Below, piece by piece: positions 11,101 through 23,336 of a stretch of 64,000 nt of DNA; the stretch's first letter is position 1, and every line of letters begins with the position of its first letter. Origin of the DNA: Durusdinium trenchii (Eukaryota; Sar; Dinophyceae; Suessiales; Symbiodiniaceae); assembly GCA_963970005.1 (NCBI GenBank), contig CAXAMN010022729.1:313553-377552 (forward strand). Reading direction: 5' to 3'. The position numbers and the translations under genes are program-made. The notes beneath the pieces are model-generated. The model was not told the origin of the DNA. It did not search any database and saw only the letters and a program-made list of their open reading frames with translations.

Positions 11101-13147
11101 TTGGATGCCTATATGTTTTCTTTTGATGCCTATTAATTGTTTGATCCCTATGCCTATCCCACAACAACTTACAACCACCAAACTTGCAAGGCATTGGCTC
11201 AAGTTGTTCCATCCATTGTGACACCAGCCAGCAGCTGCTGGGAGCTATTGAAAGCTACTCTTATTGTGCCTACCACGTCCAAGGCACCTGCAACTGCGAT
11301 AAGGGCTGCAGCCTCACTCTCATGGAGCAGAAATTGTTTCCGTGCCAAGGGCGCGTCCTTGGTGCAGAACAGAATCAAACTAAAATCAGTCGAGTTTTAT
11401 GCCAAACGCGGGCCCCCACATTGTCAATAGGCAGGAAGGCTGCACCAGCCTGATCTCAAAAAGGGTTTCAACCGTGAGTTTTCCATCTCAAAAAGGGTCC
11501 TGCCTTAAGGGTACCAAAGACAGCAATGACTTGCGCAACACATCGGTCCATCATGAGGGCTACGACCTCAAAAACTGATCTTCATAAGCAGCACCAGATC
11601 ACAGCACAAAAGAGAGCGGCAAAACAGCAATGCAATCAGAGATGGTATCCAACCTAATAGCAATGGCCTCCAGCAATAAAATGCAGCAAGCATTCTGACG
11701 ACACAAGTGTGCTACTGCTTCGCATGAGATGCCCAGTGAGATCAGGCATTCTGACACCTCAACGCGGTCTTGCTGTGTGAGCTCAGGTTTGAAGCGACAA
11801 ATCTCCCACGCTCAAGGCTTGCTGGGCCTCATCCACACAAGCCCCGAGTTCTTGATAAGAAATCTCCTTCATACTGTGCAGCAACGTGATTGGTCTTTCC
11901 TTTTTGCAGTGAAAGAAAATATGCCGTAAATGTGTTATTGTCTAATTGCTCGAAGCTGTTGAAGCCTTGGAGCTTCTGCCTGTGTCAGGCACCTTGGCAC
12001 TTTTGCCCGCAAAGCTGCAGTTGGGAAACTGAATGAGGAAACTGGGACTGGCGCGACCAAGGCCACTGCGGACGGATTGTTCTGCATTCAAGATTGTGTC
12101 TGTTGAACACATAATCGACTCTTCGTTACTCTCGTGTCGTTACCCAACTCAACAAACCAAGACCAAAACTGTGTGGACCGGTCCTTGACCTGATCGTCAA
12201 AGAGCTCTATGACTCTCCTGTGCAGGACTGGGAGTGCTATATTAATCTGTTGAACCATGTTGAACCCAGGTCTCTTCTGAAACCAGTTCTCTTGACAGCA
12301 CCTTTCCTCATCCACCTACGAAATCCTACAAATACCCACAGCCTCAGCCTTCTTTGGGGCAAGGCTTGCAAGCGGCTCGCACGGATGGTTCTCCGTGATT
12401 CATTATCAATGGCAAGATCTTCATGGATTGCCCAGGATGAAGTCCGGCAAACGCAGCGGCTTGCCGTTCAGCAGACTCGGCACAGGTCCCAGAAGACCCA
12501 TCGGTGGCCTATGCAAATTGCCAATCTTCATGCTATGACTCAATGAGCAATTTTGTGAAGCAAATTGGAAAAATACAATGCCAAAATAATGATATGACAA
12601 ACTCTAAATAGTTCATATTGTTTTAACAAAGTCCTGCTATTCCATGGCCCATGTGGTCAGACTATGGCTTTGTTCTGTCTTCGACTAGTCGTGTCATCAC
12701 ACTTTCAACACATCAATTCGGCTGAACAGAATGAACACGACCAGGAGCAGGGACGCTACTAGGGGCTCCTGGCCGTACTACTAGGAGCAAGGACGCTACT
12801 AGGAGCAAAGGGCATCGAAGTGAGGTGATGTTCAGTCGCAGCCCTTTTCAGCCTCAGCTCCCCATAGCCCCGCTCACGTCGAGGGCGGTCACTTGGCCGT
12901 GGCCGGCTGATCACCTGTATCAGGGAGAGAGGCTTTGGCTTCATCCTGTTCTTGTGTCATTGCAGTAGTAGCAATAGTAGCAGTAGCGGCAGTGGCAGTA
13001 GCGTACGGAGCAAAGAAGTTAAGTCCACGACCTAAGGCAAGCATGGTTGTGAGGCTTGTGAGTATAAGTGGTTGTACTTTTTTTGGACCTGCTTCTTGAT
13101 CATTTCCGGCCTTTTCATCATTCAGCTTCTGACAACTGTCGGACAAG
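11101..13147. other. No gene identified
   Basis: Short frames on both strands without motifs. A Cys-rich plus-strand frame (11184-11453) has no family I recognise. Near 12740-12810 a short unit, AGGAGCAAGGACGCTACT, is repeated two to three times. Introns or decayed exons are possible but not demonstrable by eye. Confidence 0.5.
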
Positions 13148-13250
13148 GACTCCCAGGTATTGGATGGAGAGTAATTGATTCCCAGCAAGCCGTTGATCTC
13201 ATCTGCTAGCTCAACAAACTGCGGATCCTCCCAAGTACTAAAGTTTTGCT
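13148..13250 (-). CDS. Possible exon, unidentified
   Basis: The minus-strand translation QFVELADEINGLLGINY followed by PSNTWESLSDSCQKLNDE has protein-like composition and lies 100-250 bases downstream of the C10-like exon on the same strand. It may belong to the same split gene. There is no family assignment and exon limits are unknown. Confidence 0.3.
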
Positions 13251-13342
13251 AAAGTAAGTCTATTTTGCTGACACAAGCAACTTTGACTCTTCAATGGATC
13301 ATCTGTATATTCGGCTTCATGCCTGAAGATTCATGCAGCAAT

Positions 13343-13504
13343 TCAAGTGGAATCCGAAAAAGGCATGGTTGGGTCCTTTATGTAAGGCTTCATGTCACCC
13401 ATCATCTTGTAAACTCCATTTGAAGTGCCCTCATAGCCATATCTTGGCAGCACTTTGCTTTGCACTGTGAGGAAGAGTTTCTGCCTCATCGCCAAGTGTG
13501 TCAA
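13343..13504 (-). CDS. C10-like domain exon (C12orf57 family-like)
   Basis: The translation contains VQSKVLPRYGYEGTSNGVYK and, a few residues on, MKPYIKDP. The spacing Q-x2-V-x3-YG[YF]-x5-GV-x-K-x8-Y-x3-DP matches the C-terminal helix region of the C10 protein family (short eukaryotic proteins of about 125 residues, human C12orf57). It ends in a TGA at 13343-13345, so this would be the last coding exon. The upstream boundary is unclear: the frame runs back to 13540, but the first residues look unrelated. Recognition rests on one motif string from memory of the family, so it is moderate at best. Confidence 0.4.
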   Translation of the reverse strand: MTHLAMRQKLFLTVQSKVLPRYGYEGTSNGVYKMMGDMKPYIKDPTMPFSDST

Positions 13505-14212
13505 GGAGAGGGCAACACAAACAGCGGACGTTCCCAACATCCGCTACAAACGAGCCTCTCTGCGAGAAACTTTGTCTTCGCAAGTTCTCCACGCTCGCAT
13601 TGCTCTTGCAGCTTCCGGAGCTCTTCCTGCATGGTGGATTATCCACCCACTGTCACAAACAAGAGAAGCATGCACTACTTTTTACCCGCTCCTGAAAGGT
13701 ATCCTCAGCAAAGCCTGCTCTCAGCTCTTTCTGCAGAATCAAAAAGTCTTGCAAAGACGATGGACTTGCAATGCACTCCTCAGCAATGTCCTGGAATCAA
13801 CACCCCAAAAATGAAAAATAAAACATTGGGCCGCCACAGGTTGCCGTTGCATGCCGTTGCTATTTTCAGCTAAAGGTGACTGAATGTGCACTGTCCTTCT
13901 CACCCAAACGGATTTCCAAACCTTCTTCTGGTGGTTCTCCATCAAAGCCAGCAAGCAGTACCTCTCGGACTGACCCAACAGCATCCTTGTCCTTGTAGGG
14001 TCGGTAGACGCCTCCTGCTCAGTGGACAATGACAACTGTTCACAACCGCTTCACAATGCCATGCATCCACACCTGCTTTACACTCATATGTTCATGAGAG
14101 AAATAGTTTACTGGGTGAATGTATTAATATGTTGTTTGCTATTGGTCAGTTCTTGATTGTTCGCTAGACTATTCCTTGCTGCCAATTGTGGACAATAGTG
14201 GCATTCCGAACT

Positions 14213-14671
14213 TCAGAACAAAAGGTTTGCAGTCTGAGATTGCACCAAGCACCCGCAACGTGTGCTTCCCACAAAATGGTTGCGAAGAGTTACTGTATAT
14301 ACATCATGTTGCATTCCCGCCTCCCTTATGCATGAGCTGCCCTTGGAAGTCAGAGCTGTCCTGTCACAGATTGGAGCAGCTGTAGCTGTTTCCACAAAGA
14401 ACCCTTCGTTGAAAACAGGTAGTGGTGTTTGGGACCTAGTATATAGTTCTCCGAAGAATTCTGGAAAAGGCACAGGCCCGAAGGTTCGGTCCTGCTCGAA
14501 AAATTTTGCAACGGCTTGCTTCACATGCTTAAACAAAGATTTCTCCGGCAGAAAGACACGGATTGCCCACCCGTGTATAGCATGCGACACCGTCACTTGA
14601 ATCTCGCTTGCCACTGGCTCATCCATGGTCTCAAGCAAACGAGGCTGAGAGTTTGCTTCCTTTGCATCCAC
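14213..14671 (-). CDS. Hypothetical protein or exon (152 codons)
   Basis: Open minus-strand frame. From residue 16 it reads MDEPVASEIQVTVSHAIHGW..., then VFLPEKSLFKHVKQAVAKFF and FGPVPFPEFFGELYTRSQTP, which has normal protein composition with alternating hydrophobic positions. The N-terminal 50-60 residues resemble a small beta-grasp-like or adaptor start common in dinoflagellate proteins, but I cannot name a family. It could be the first exon of the gene that includes the C10-like exon 0.7 kb further on. The second half becomes Cys-rich and less protein-like. Confidence 0.35.
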   Translation of the reverse strand: MDAKEANSQPRLLETMDEPVASEIQVTVSHAIHGWAIRVFLPEKSLFKHVKQAVAKFFEQDRTFGPVPFPEFFGELYTRSQTPLPVFNEGFFVETATAAPICDRTALTSKGSSCIREAGMQHDVYTVTLRNHFVGSTRCGCLVQSQTANLLF

Positions 14672-14828
14672 TTTTGCCTCGTTTGCCTCTTCTTCTCCTG
14701 AGTATCTTCGTATCTTGTTTGTCCATCGTTGGTGAGTAGTCCGCCAATTTTGACTTTACACGGTACGGTTTACCAACACAAGGGCACTTGTTTGTTTGTA
14801 ACCGATTAAGAAGTTCCTTCGCACAATC

Positions 14829-14996
14829 TGCGGAAGCCAGTAGGGTCCAGACCGATCGAAATGGCTTCGAACGAAAGGACGCCCGACTGCTAACCTTTTT
14901 CCGGTAGCAGATTAGCTCAAGGTCTAGTTGGCCGCGGTACACAGCGTGTCATGCCATGTGCGAAACCAAGTCCGGTGACCGACACAAAATTTCTCA
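14829..14996 (-). repeat. 3' LTR of Copia element 2 (168 bp)
   Basis: Direct repeat of 23337-23504 with four visible differences. Ends TGCGGAAG...TTTCTCA on the plus strand. It is preceded on the coding strand by AACAAGACGGA, a weak polypurine tract. Confidence 0.9.
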
Positions 14997-17220
14997 TCCG
15001 TCTTGTTTTATTGTTGGTTTCGCACCCGGCCTAGCCTCGAAAAAGCTCACGAGCCGTAGGGCCCGCACAGGCAGAATCTCCTGGGGATTTGGGACATCCA
15101 AGAGGTCTGCTCGCTCTTCAAGAATCCTCCATTTTGGTAGACTCTTGGTTCTGAATTCAGCCAACGTCGTCCTCAGAGCGAACTCTCTCAGCTGGAACCT
15201 TGGCGCAGGGCTTCGAAAGCTCTTTGCATGCGTGGCCACACGCACACCTATGTTCTCTTTCTCCTTGTAGTGCCATCCAGCCGAGAGGGCGTAGAAGTCG
15301 ACATGGTTCATCAGCTCGAAATCCTCAGCTCCCACATCACGTCCTGGAAGCTCACTTGAGACATTCACGAGGTCGGTGTCTTTCTTCTTCTTGTAGGTCC
15401 GTTTGATGAACTCTGGCTGGTACTCGATGGGCCATTGCCCCCGCTGAACCGTCTGGCGGAAATGAGCACTGTCCGTCATCTTGGTGCCACAGTCGATGAA
15501 CATGTTCTGAGTTGAAGTCCATCTGTACTGAGTCTGTGGTCTCCTCAGCCGTTGCCTGATGTTGGCAATGCTGAACATCAAGGACTTCTGATTGCCAAAG
15601 CCGACATCAGAGGTGACTCTGTCGTAGCAATCTTTTGCGTCCGTGACCCCAGTCAAAGGCACATTGGTCACCAAGAGGTACCCATTCTTGTGGTGCGCTG
15701 GATAGCCCAGCGCTTCTGCCAAGAAGCCGCGAGCCAACTCGCCTGCATCAAGACCCTCCTCAGCACCGAGCGTCTCAGCTGCGTAGCTTGAGCGAGCCAC
15801 GCGTGGAATGCGGTGAGAACGGTAGTCCAGCACTGAAAAACGGCCTGCTTTCCGCTCAACAAAGCTTGGTCTCCCAGCAACACAATGTAGCAGCTCTGAG
15901 AAAACACCTTCTTTGAAGGTTCGCCAGAAATGCAGCCGTTGTTGTCGACATTTCCTAAGGCAGCAACACTCACAACCACCACTCCACCCTCCTTCAAAGG
16001 AATGTGGCCAAACTTCAGGAAGAAGTCACCATTCTTCTTGGCGTCAATGACGGCCTTGTTGGCCTGCAGAAGGGCGCTCACCGTGTGTGGCGCAGACTGC
16101 AAAGTGCTCACTTGGAAACCAATGTCGAACCTCACCTGTGCTACAAGCCACTGTAGTGAGCCCAACAAGCCTCTCAAAGTCTTCACTTCAGAAGGCGTCA
16201 AAGGTGCCTCCAAGTTGGAACGTCTGTTCTGTGGGATTGTGATCGGCTTCAACTGCCGGTGGTATGTCATCATGTTGACATGGATCTCACGGGTCTCTTT
16301 GTCTCAGTAGATGCGCTTGCCGCACCAAACAAAATCTTCCTCCTCCACTCACCCATAGCCAAGGATTTCTCCCAGGCGCGTGAGACTGCTCAAAGCTTCT
16401 TTGTCTCCAGTAAAAAGCAGATCATCGACCTGCCCCACAATGACTCCATTCAAGGCTTTGCTCTCACCTTCGCCACCTTTCCAGCGAAACCACAACGCAC
16501 CATCCAGCATGCTGCGACACCAGCCTTCTTGCCGAAGTTCTCGGTCAAGACGAAGCCACCATTCACGAGGCGCGTCAGCCAGTCCAAACACGCCCTTCAG
16601 GACGCGAGCAACGGCTCCTGCTGGAATTGGGATTGTTGGTCCCTTGGATCCATCAGTCCCCTTGATGTACAAGGTGCGCTTCAGGTATGGATCACCTTTC
16701 AAAAAGGCAGCAGCACTGCGAAGGAACCAGGAAGGATTGGCACCTGCTATGCAAAACAGAAGACGTTGTGCCAGTCTGCTGCCAGTTGGAGCATCTCTTC
16801 GAAGTTCACCTTGCAAATTGGCAGCATCCTTGTACCCTGGCACGATGATCCTCGAGCTTGCTTTCAGCGGAAGTGGGCAGTCAGCTGTGCGCAACCCAGC
16901 GTTCTTGTCCGTGAGCACCAGCCTAGGACAAAGCACTCGGTCAAGTTGACCTTTTCGCTCAAGATCTTGAAGAACTGCACGGCTGTCAGCAAGGAAAGAA
17001 CTTCAATGGCACTATTCTCAACCCATTTCTCCCACTGCTCTCTGGTCGCAACACGAAAAGCTTCTCGTGTGGCCTCATCCAGCTGCCACCATCGCATCTC
17101 CTTGTGTCCTCCGCCAGCTTGAGCTTGAAGAGTCTCGTGAGGTTCAGGGTCCTCGCCCACAGGCCACATCCAGCCTGCCATCTCAGCACCTCCCATGAGC
17201 TCCTCGATGGAAGAGACCAT
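14994..17220 (-). pseudogene. Copia element 2 reverse transcriptase and RNase H, frameshifted
   Basis: RT is carried by 17220-16864 and 16936-16349: AAAFLKGDPYLKRTLYIKG (motif A region; the expected Asp is not visible in this frame), GVFGLADAPREWWLRLD, and GQVDDLLFTGDKE with the catalytic Asp pair. The connection segment is in 16273-15668 (VKTLRGLLGSLQWLVAQVRFD). RNase H is in 15833-14994: RSSYAAETLGAEEGLDAGE, TDAKDCYDR and WTSTQNMFIDCGTKMTD. The final frame ends inside the 3' LTR border. Frame changes fall near 16870-16936, 16300 and 15750. Confidence 0.85.
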
Positions 17221-17527
17221 CTGCTATCCCATGTGCCATGGTCATGTTCTTGATGACGACCATCCATCAGATCATCTTGCGCTTCCACCATTGCTCGAAG
17301 AAGTGGATGGATGTTCGTGTCTTGCTCAGCCAGAAGAACATCAATCGTCTTGCCACCACTCAACACCAAAGGAACAAAGGTTCTTCTTTTGGCCTCTCGC
17401 TCTTCAGCAGCTCCTTCAGACAAGGCACGACGAACTGCACCCTGTGACCTCTCCATTCTCGAAGGCCTGGATTCAGCTGAAGTAGAAGGCTCTGCATTGG
17501 CGTGAGCAGTTTGAGGATCAACTGCAT

Positions 17528-19514
17528 TCAGTGTAGTCGTGCTTGGCGCTTCTTAAGGTTCTTGTTCACGCAAAGGACTCCCTTCTTCTTCCTGAGGAAC
17601 AGCTGGCAGTTTCGGCGCTTCTCCTTCTGCCCCATCAGTCTGGGTAGTAGAGCTCTGTCGTGAAAAAGAGGAAGCCATAGGCATAGAGCTCTGAGAAGTG
17701 CGTCTGAACCAGCTGCTGAAGAAGCTAGCAAAGGAATCATCTCACTGGCTTGAAAAGGAAAAGGATAGGTGACTGCTGGAGGTGTCTTCCCAGCATCACC
17801 TGTTCTTGGAACCAAGCCGTCATGGCCAGGATGGTCTCCGCCTCCTTGGTCATCTTGGTCCTCATCATCATTTCCACCGCCATCACCGTCTCTGTCGACA
17901 TCAGGTTCGGTGGGATCATAGTCATCATGATCATCATCATGGTCATCGCCTGGCTCTGCTGTATCTTCAGGAGGTTCATCAGGTCCTCCAGAAGCTCGGA
18001 TCACCTCCGAAAGGATTTCCTCCCATTCAGCTGCTGAGAGTCGCTCCAGCGTCGAAGCAGGTCGAAGGTGTTCAACGGCGCACTTGGTCAAATTGCCTCG
18101 GTAAGCGACATAGGCACCAGTTGGAACCTTGCCACCCTCAAGCGCCATGATCATGCCAGGACCATGCCATTGGTTCAACCCCAAGCGCTTTCTTTTGGTG
18201 CCCCTGCCAGCCATCTTCTGCACCCTGTAGAAGTAGACCACATCTCCAAGTTGGAACGTTGTCCATGAAGCAGCTCTGCGTGCTCGGCTGAACTCCGCAC
18301 GACGTAGAGATGCACTGTACTTCATCTTGATCATGGCTACTCGTGCGCTCTCTTTCATTGCTACTCGTGCGCTCTCTTTCATTGCCATCTGCCTCGTAAA
18401 AGACGGGGTGTTCTCAATCAAGGAGTGAGAAGCAAGGCGCAGCCGCAGGTCATTGGGGATCACCTCACCAAGCGTCCTGGGTTGTGCTCCCAGCACAAAC
18501 TGAGCTGGCGAAAAACCAGTCTGGCCGCCTGGCCTACATCAGCATTGCAGGCATCAACAGCAGCCGCCAAGGCACCTTGTAGGTCATCTCGTCCTTGACA
18601 ACTGAAGTCTTTGATCAGCTTGCCCGTGATCACCTTTAGGGATCCGCCTGCTCTCTCCGCCAAGCCGTTGGCCCATGGACTTTCCACTGGTATGTGGCAC
18701 AGGACGACGTCTTGCATCTTGTCCGAGGTGAACTCTGGGCCACAATCAGAGACAACCACCTTGGGAGCTCCCAAGATGGGGATCCATGAGCTCTGAAAAA
18801 ACTTCACCACCTCATCCGCAGACTTTGCCTCCATCATCTGTGCAACCTGGTAGCCGGACACGGCGTCGATTCCATGCGTGATCCAAAAGTTGCACCATGC
18901 AAGTCTTTCACTGCCACCAAGTCCACATGAACCTGATCGCCAAAATGGCGTGGTTTTGGCAAGCTTGAAGGTTGGTGAGAGGCAGGTCGACGATTCTCCA
19001 TGCAGGTCTCACACTTGAGCTCTTTGGCAGCCTTGATCACCTCAGGGCATGCACCAGCAATGGCTAGGGCTTTAGCTAAGCGAAGTGGAGATCTGTGTCC
19101 AGTGTTCTGGTGCAAACGGAGAACTGCCTGCTGTTGAGCCTTCGTGGGCTGAACTGTGTCTGGAAAAGGCACATCCCCCTCAAAGTCCTCCTCATAGGGA
19201 TCTGCCAGGTCCATAGGAGGCGCATCATCACCCAGCTCAGGTTCAGCTTCAGCTGCATTGGCTTCAAAGCAGGTGTCGAAGACCTCATTGCCTTCATCCT
19301 CAAATTGTCGTTCCAAGCCACGAACGAAAGCTTTTGCCAAATCCGGTGGATAGCGACCTGCCAACAAACCAGGCTCTTCCAGTAGCTTCTTCAAACTGGC
19401 TACTGACTCCCATGCCAAGCTGCGAGAGGGGTTCTCCATGATGAAGTGTTTCTTCCGCCTCAAGCTAGGGCCACTGCAAAGTTCACCAACTTCACATGCT
19501 TCTTTCTGCGCCAC
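17528..19514 (-). pseudogene. Copia element 2 integrase, frameshifted
   Basis: Frames 19514-18834, 18861-18460 and 18496-17528. The HHCC-type zinc region is HQNTGHRSPLRLAKALA...LKCETCMENR. Catalytic residues are the Asp in DQVHVDLVAV, the Asp in VVSDCGPEFTSD and the Glu in ANGLAERAGG. The last frame has a C-terminal domain with WTTFQLGDVVYFYRVQKMAG...LNQWHGPGMIMAL (SH3/chromo-like beta barrel after the core, typical of these integrases), then a long Asp-rich tail (DHDDDHDDYDPTEPDVDRDGD). Confidence 0.85.
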
Positions 19515-21135
19515 TTCAACAAGGCGGCACGATGTCGATCACGAGCACGTAGGGCATGCAAGGGTGACCATGGACCACATGGGAAGGCAATGACTTGACA
19601 GTAAGGATCATCATCTTCCACCTGCCAAAAGGCTCTCCTCTGGTCAAAGCCTGTGGCTAAGGTCACGCTTTCCATCGTGCTGTGGCCACGAAGCTCTGCC
19701 TGTTTCTTCGCCTGTTCAGAGTCCGTGAAGGTCTCACCAACCAAAGGAAGTTGTCCAGCTGCATTGAAGTTGGTCTCCATGGCCTCTCTATAGGCGAAGT
19801 TCTCATACTCAGGCAAGGGCGGCATCTTCACTTCAACAACGAAGGGCTCCTTGACGCCCTCAATGATTTCCATCTTGAGGTTATACTCAGAAGCCTCCAA
19901 GATCTCATGCACTTCACTGAAGTCGATGGAGAGAGCTTCATGCAACCTGCGAAGACGAAGAAAACCTTGATGCACAGCTTGCTTGAGCCCTCGCTTCATG
20001 GTTGCAAAGGCCTTCTTGGTCATCTTCCCAATGCCGAGACTCACAGCAGATCGCCCTCGTTCAGGCCCCCAGCTCCACATGCTCCAGATCCTGCATCAGG
20101 ACTCTTGTTGTCTCCTCCCAAGCGGCCTCGTCCATCTGGAGATGAAAGAAGGACGTCTCGGACATGGGGCTGTCCTCCACCTGCTCCACATCCCAAGCCT
20201 GTCGCTCAGGTCGCGGCTCTTGAAGTCTGTGGACCCTCAAGTGAGCTGCTTGAAGCCCTTGAAGCGCGGCGAAACCATCTTGCGAATCGAGAGAGGCCAG
20301 ATTCACTATCTGTGGTGTTCGAGCTGCTGTGGGCTTGGGCTTCGGCTTCACTGCTGCTGTCGATGACGATCGCGGGATGTCTGGCGCTTCCCAGTTCGGC
20401 TTCCCGATCAAGGCCTTCACGATGGGCTGCAGCTGCTTCCTGATCTGATCGACTGTGGCTTCTCGGTCGACCTTCTCGTTCAGCAATGCGGCTGCTTTGA
20501 CCAGCTCGTCCTTGAGCCTCGGCAATCCTCCTCTTGGCCCGAGTAAGGCGCGAAGTTGCTGCGTCCTCTCTTCTCGACTCAGCTGCAGCAATCTCATTGT
20601 CTCTTGAGCCGCTGCTTCTTGCAACTTCTTCCGAGGTTGCCGCTTCAATGCCACCAGGCCGAAGGTGATCGCATCGTCCTCCATAAAAAGGCCAACAGCA
20701 GACCCATCCGATCTCGAAGATGAGCACACTCCTTGAGGTGGAAGATGGTGCGCAGGTTCCCGATGTCTTCCGCCTGTGCCAAGCGCTCGGCCATGCAAAC
20801 CTCTCCACCATGGCGTTCACCTGCTCCTGCCATGCGCTCACTGTGGTCACTGACGGCAAAGGAGGTGGTAAAAACCTCAAGTATGGCCGCTGAATCAGCC
20901 AAAGAAGAATTCCACGCCAGTGCCACTTCACTCGAGTCTTCAGCCGAGTGATCATCCTGGACCAAGGGAAAGCTGCTCTGCTCTCCGGCTGACGGTTCCC
21001 ATGAGCGATCCATCGCGGTGGGCCGGGATGCATGGTGAAGCCAAGCGTCCGGATTTTGCTCCAAAAAAGCTTCCGGTAAAAATGCTCTGTCACTTGACTC
21101 TCAGGCACAGATGCTTCAGTTTCTTTAGCAACCAC
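19460..21135 (-). pseudogene. Linker between protease and integrase of Copia element 2
   Basis: Frames 21135-20206, 20798-20061 and 20080-19460. No enzyme motif. Composition is charged with coiled-coil-like stretches (RLLQLSREERTQQLRAL, ...LVKAAALLNEKVDRE). Placement between a recognisable protease and the integrase zinc domain shows it is part of the polyprotein. Several frame changes. Confidence 0.65.
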
Positions 21136-21262
21136 TTCTGCTTGCTACCAACTTGTACTTCACAACAGGACCCCTTGCCGATGACGATCCACTTGGAAGA
21201 CGAAACCGACGGCCATCGAGTCAAAGGAGTTGGCAAACAAGGAATAGAGAAGCGTCCTGCTT

Positions 21263-22048
21263 TCAGCTTTCGAAGGGGAATCCACTGTCTGGGGCCAACA
21301 GTTGTAGTTGAAGTCGGTTTCCCATGAAGTCCAACAAGGCTCCAAGCGCATCTAGAGCGTCTTTCCCCAACAAAAGCCCCAAAGAACTGCAAGGAACCGC
21401 TGAAACCCATACCAAAACAATCTTGCCCGCAATCACGAAGGGTAGCCGAACACGTTCTTGTGAGGTCAGTTGTCCACCATTCCCGAAACGAAAGCGTTCA
21501 CATTCCGGAACTCTATGGATCAGCTCTCTGACATAGGAAGGGGCCAGTTGTAGTGCTTGAACTGTATGCTGGATCCATGTAGTTCCGGCACATGAGCGAT
21601 TGCAAGCACTGTCTAAGGCAGCCTGCAAGATTTTGTCTTCTGAAAGCTTTGAAGTTGATCCGCTCAGAGACATCAATGCCTCCGTCAAGCATTCACCAAC
21701 TGCCACATCATGAACCTGTTCGGTCACTGCGACATCATGGACCTGTGGTAGGTCGGTGGCAAAAGAAACACTGCGGTGCGAAGGCAAAAGGTCAATGACA
21801 TTCACCTCCGCGACATGAGACTCTGTGGTCTTCTTGTCCTTCAGGGCCGAACCGAGGCGACCCTTCTTTCCACCAGCTTTTCCAGCTTTGCCACCAGAAG
21901 AACCACCCGCAGAGCATTCAGGATCTCCCTTCCAATGGCCTTCACGGCCGCAGGCATGACATTGCCCAGCTTTCTTCTTGCCAGGCGGCCCAGCAGAACA
22001 CTGGGCCTCTGAAGCCACGATCCTTCCGCAGCGATGCGATTTGAGCAC
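21263..22048 (-). pseudogene. Copia element 2 zinc knuckle and aspartic protease
   Basis: About residues 29-45 hold CHACGREGHWKGDPEC, a CX2CX4HX6C variant of the gag zinc knuckle (six rather than four residues before the last Cys). A Gly/Lys-rich stretch follows, then the protease: AALDSACNRSCAG (about residues 140-152; DSA instead of the usual DSG/DTG), FGNGGQLTSQERVRLPFVIAG, and GLLLGKDALDALGALLDF, which matches the flap and second-half elements of Copia proteases. The upstream gag and downstream linker are in other frames. Confidence 0.8.
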
Positions 22049-23086
22049 GAGCTTCTCGCAAAGTCACCAAGGCCTCGACAGCACCGTCGAGTTGTTCTTC
22101 CAAGCTTTCCAGCTCGGCGCCATCGCAGCCCTCTTGAGCTGCAGCTTCCAGTTCAGAAGCCAGAACTTCAATCTCTTCCTCCAAGGCATGAAGAGCTCCA
22201 TCATCTCGAGTTGAGTCCTCAGGCATCTCTTGAGCTTGACTCTCAAGAGCATCATAGGGCTCCATCTCATACTCCTCAGTCTCAACCAAGGGGTCTTGCT
22301 CAGCAACATTGACAGCTGATGCACCAAGGCTCATGCGAGAACCACGAGAGAAGTTAGAAGAGCTCGTTGACACTGAAGTTGAAGCCGAGGAAGAAGGTCT
22401 CCTCCAAGTTGAAGTGCCTCCTTTGCCAGATCCAGGGCGACCCATCATAGGTCTCTTCCATGGCGTCGAAGGAGCTGGCGTTCCAACCATGTGGATCCGC
22501 TTGAAAAGGCGAACCGCCTCACGCTCACACTCAGCGTAAGACTCTGCAGTGCCTCCAAGGGTCGTCTCCAGCATTTGCTTCTGCACCTCGGTCAAGCTCA
22601 GCTTCTGTTTGTAGAACCAAGCACTTTCGGCATCGTCCAAAGCAATGGCTCATTGGACCTCCTCTTCAAAGTCATGTAGAAGCGTTCACGGAGTTCACCT
22701 TTCTTGTCGCTGGCTGTCTTGCCAACCATTGTCTCCCAGGCCTCAATGAGGCGCCAAACTCCACAAGTGTAGTCGGCCTCCTTCAGGATGATCTTGTCCC
22801 CGTCAGGGTTGTCAGGGTGTTCAACAGCTTCTTCTGGCACATAGGACCAATCCTCAGGCGAGAATTCCAGTGCCCTCATCCTGGCCGAACCTTTCTGCTT
22901 CATGGCAAACCTGGCAGCCAAGTTGAAACCTTTCGTCTTCGTGAGGTCGATCGAAGACAACCACCAAGTCACCGTCCTCCTGAACTCTCTCAGAGAGTCA
23001 GCTCTTCCATCCCAAACGGGGATAGAGGAGTCGAAGCCTGACTCTGACCAGCCTCCTGCATAGCCATGTCCCTTCTCTTCTGACAT
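21942..23086 (-). pseudogene. Copia element 2 gag
   Basis: Frames 23086-22598 and 22640-21942. The first starts MSEEKGHGYAGGWSESGFDS, followed by WDGRADSLREFRRTVTWWL, a pattern typical of Copia gag N-termini (UBN2/retrotran-gag type: W.G...L..F...V.WWL). The second has LTEVQKQMLETTLGGTAESY, a Ser/Arg/Gly linker and a long Glu-rich coiled-coil (EEIEVLASELEAAAQE...LEEQLDGAVEAL). One frame change near 22600-22640. It begins about 250 bases inside the 5' LTR. Confidence 0.75.
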
Positions 23087-23336
23087 TGGTCGAGTTCAAC
23101 CAAAAATGCACTCCACGTTCTTCTTGTCGTTGGCGAAGTCCACGTAGGGGTCGTTCGACTTGAGCTTCGGCGAGCTCAGGTGGCCAGCAAGGCCAAGCAA
23201 AGCGTAGTGGCACCCACGGTCACCTCAAGCGTCTATGTGGCCGCAAAGGGTGTCACAAAGAAAGCCGTAGGGCTCCTCAAAGCGTGGTGGGCTCAAAGGT
23301 CACGAGGATCGCCAAGCCAAGGCTCCGCGCAACCAC

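Noticed and set aside
11194-11203. TTGGCTCAAG, the last ten bases of the spliced leader, on the plus strand
   Set aside because: Only ten bases match, no start codon or gene follows in register, and one chance match in 64 kb is plausible.
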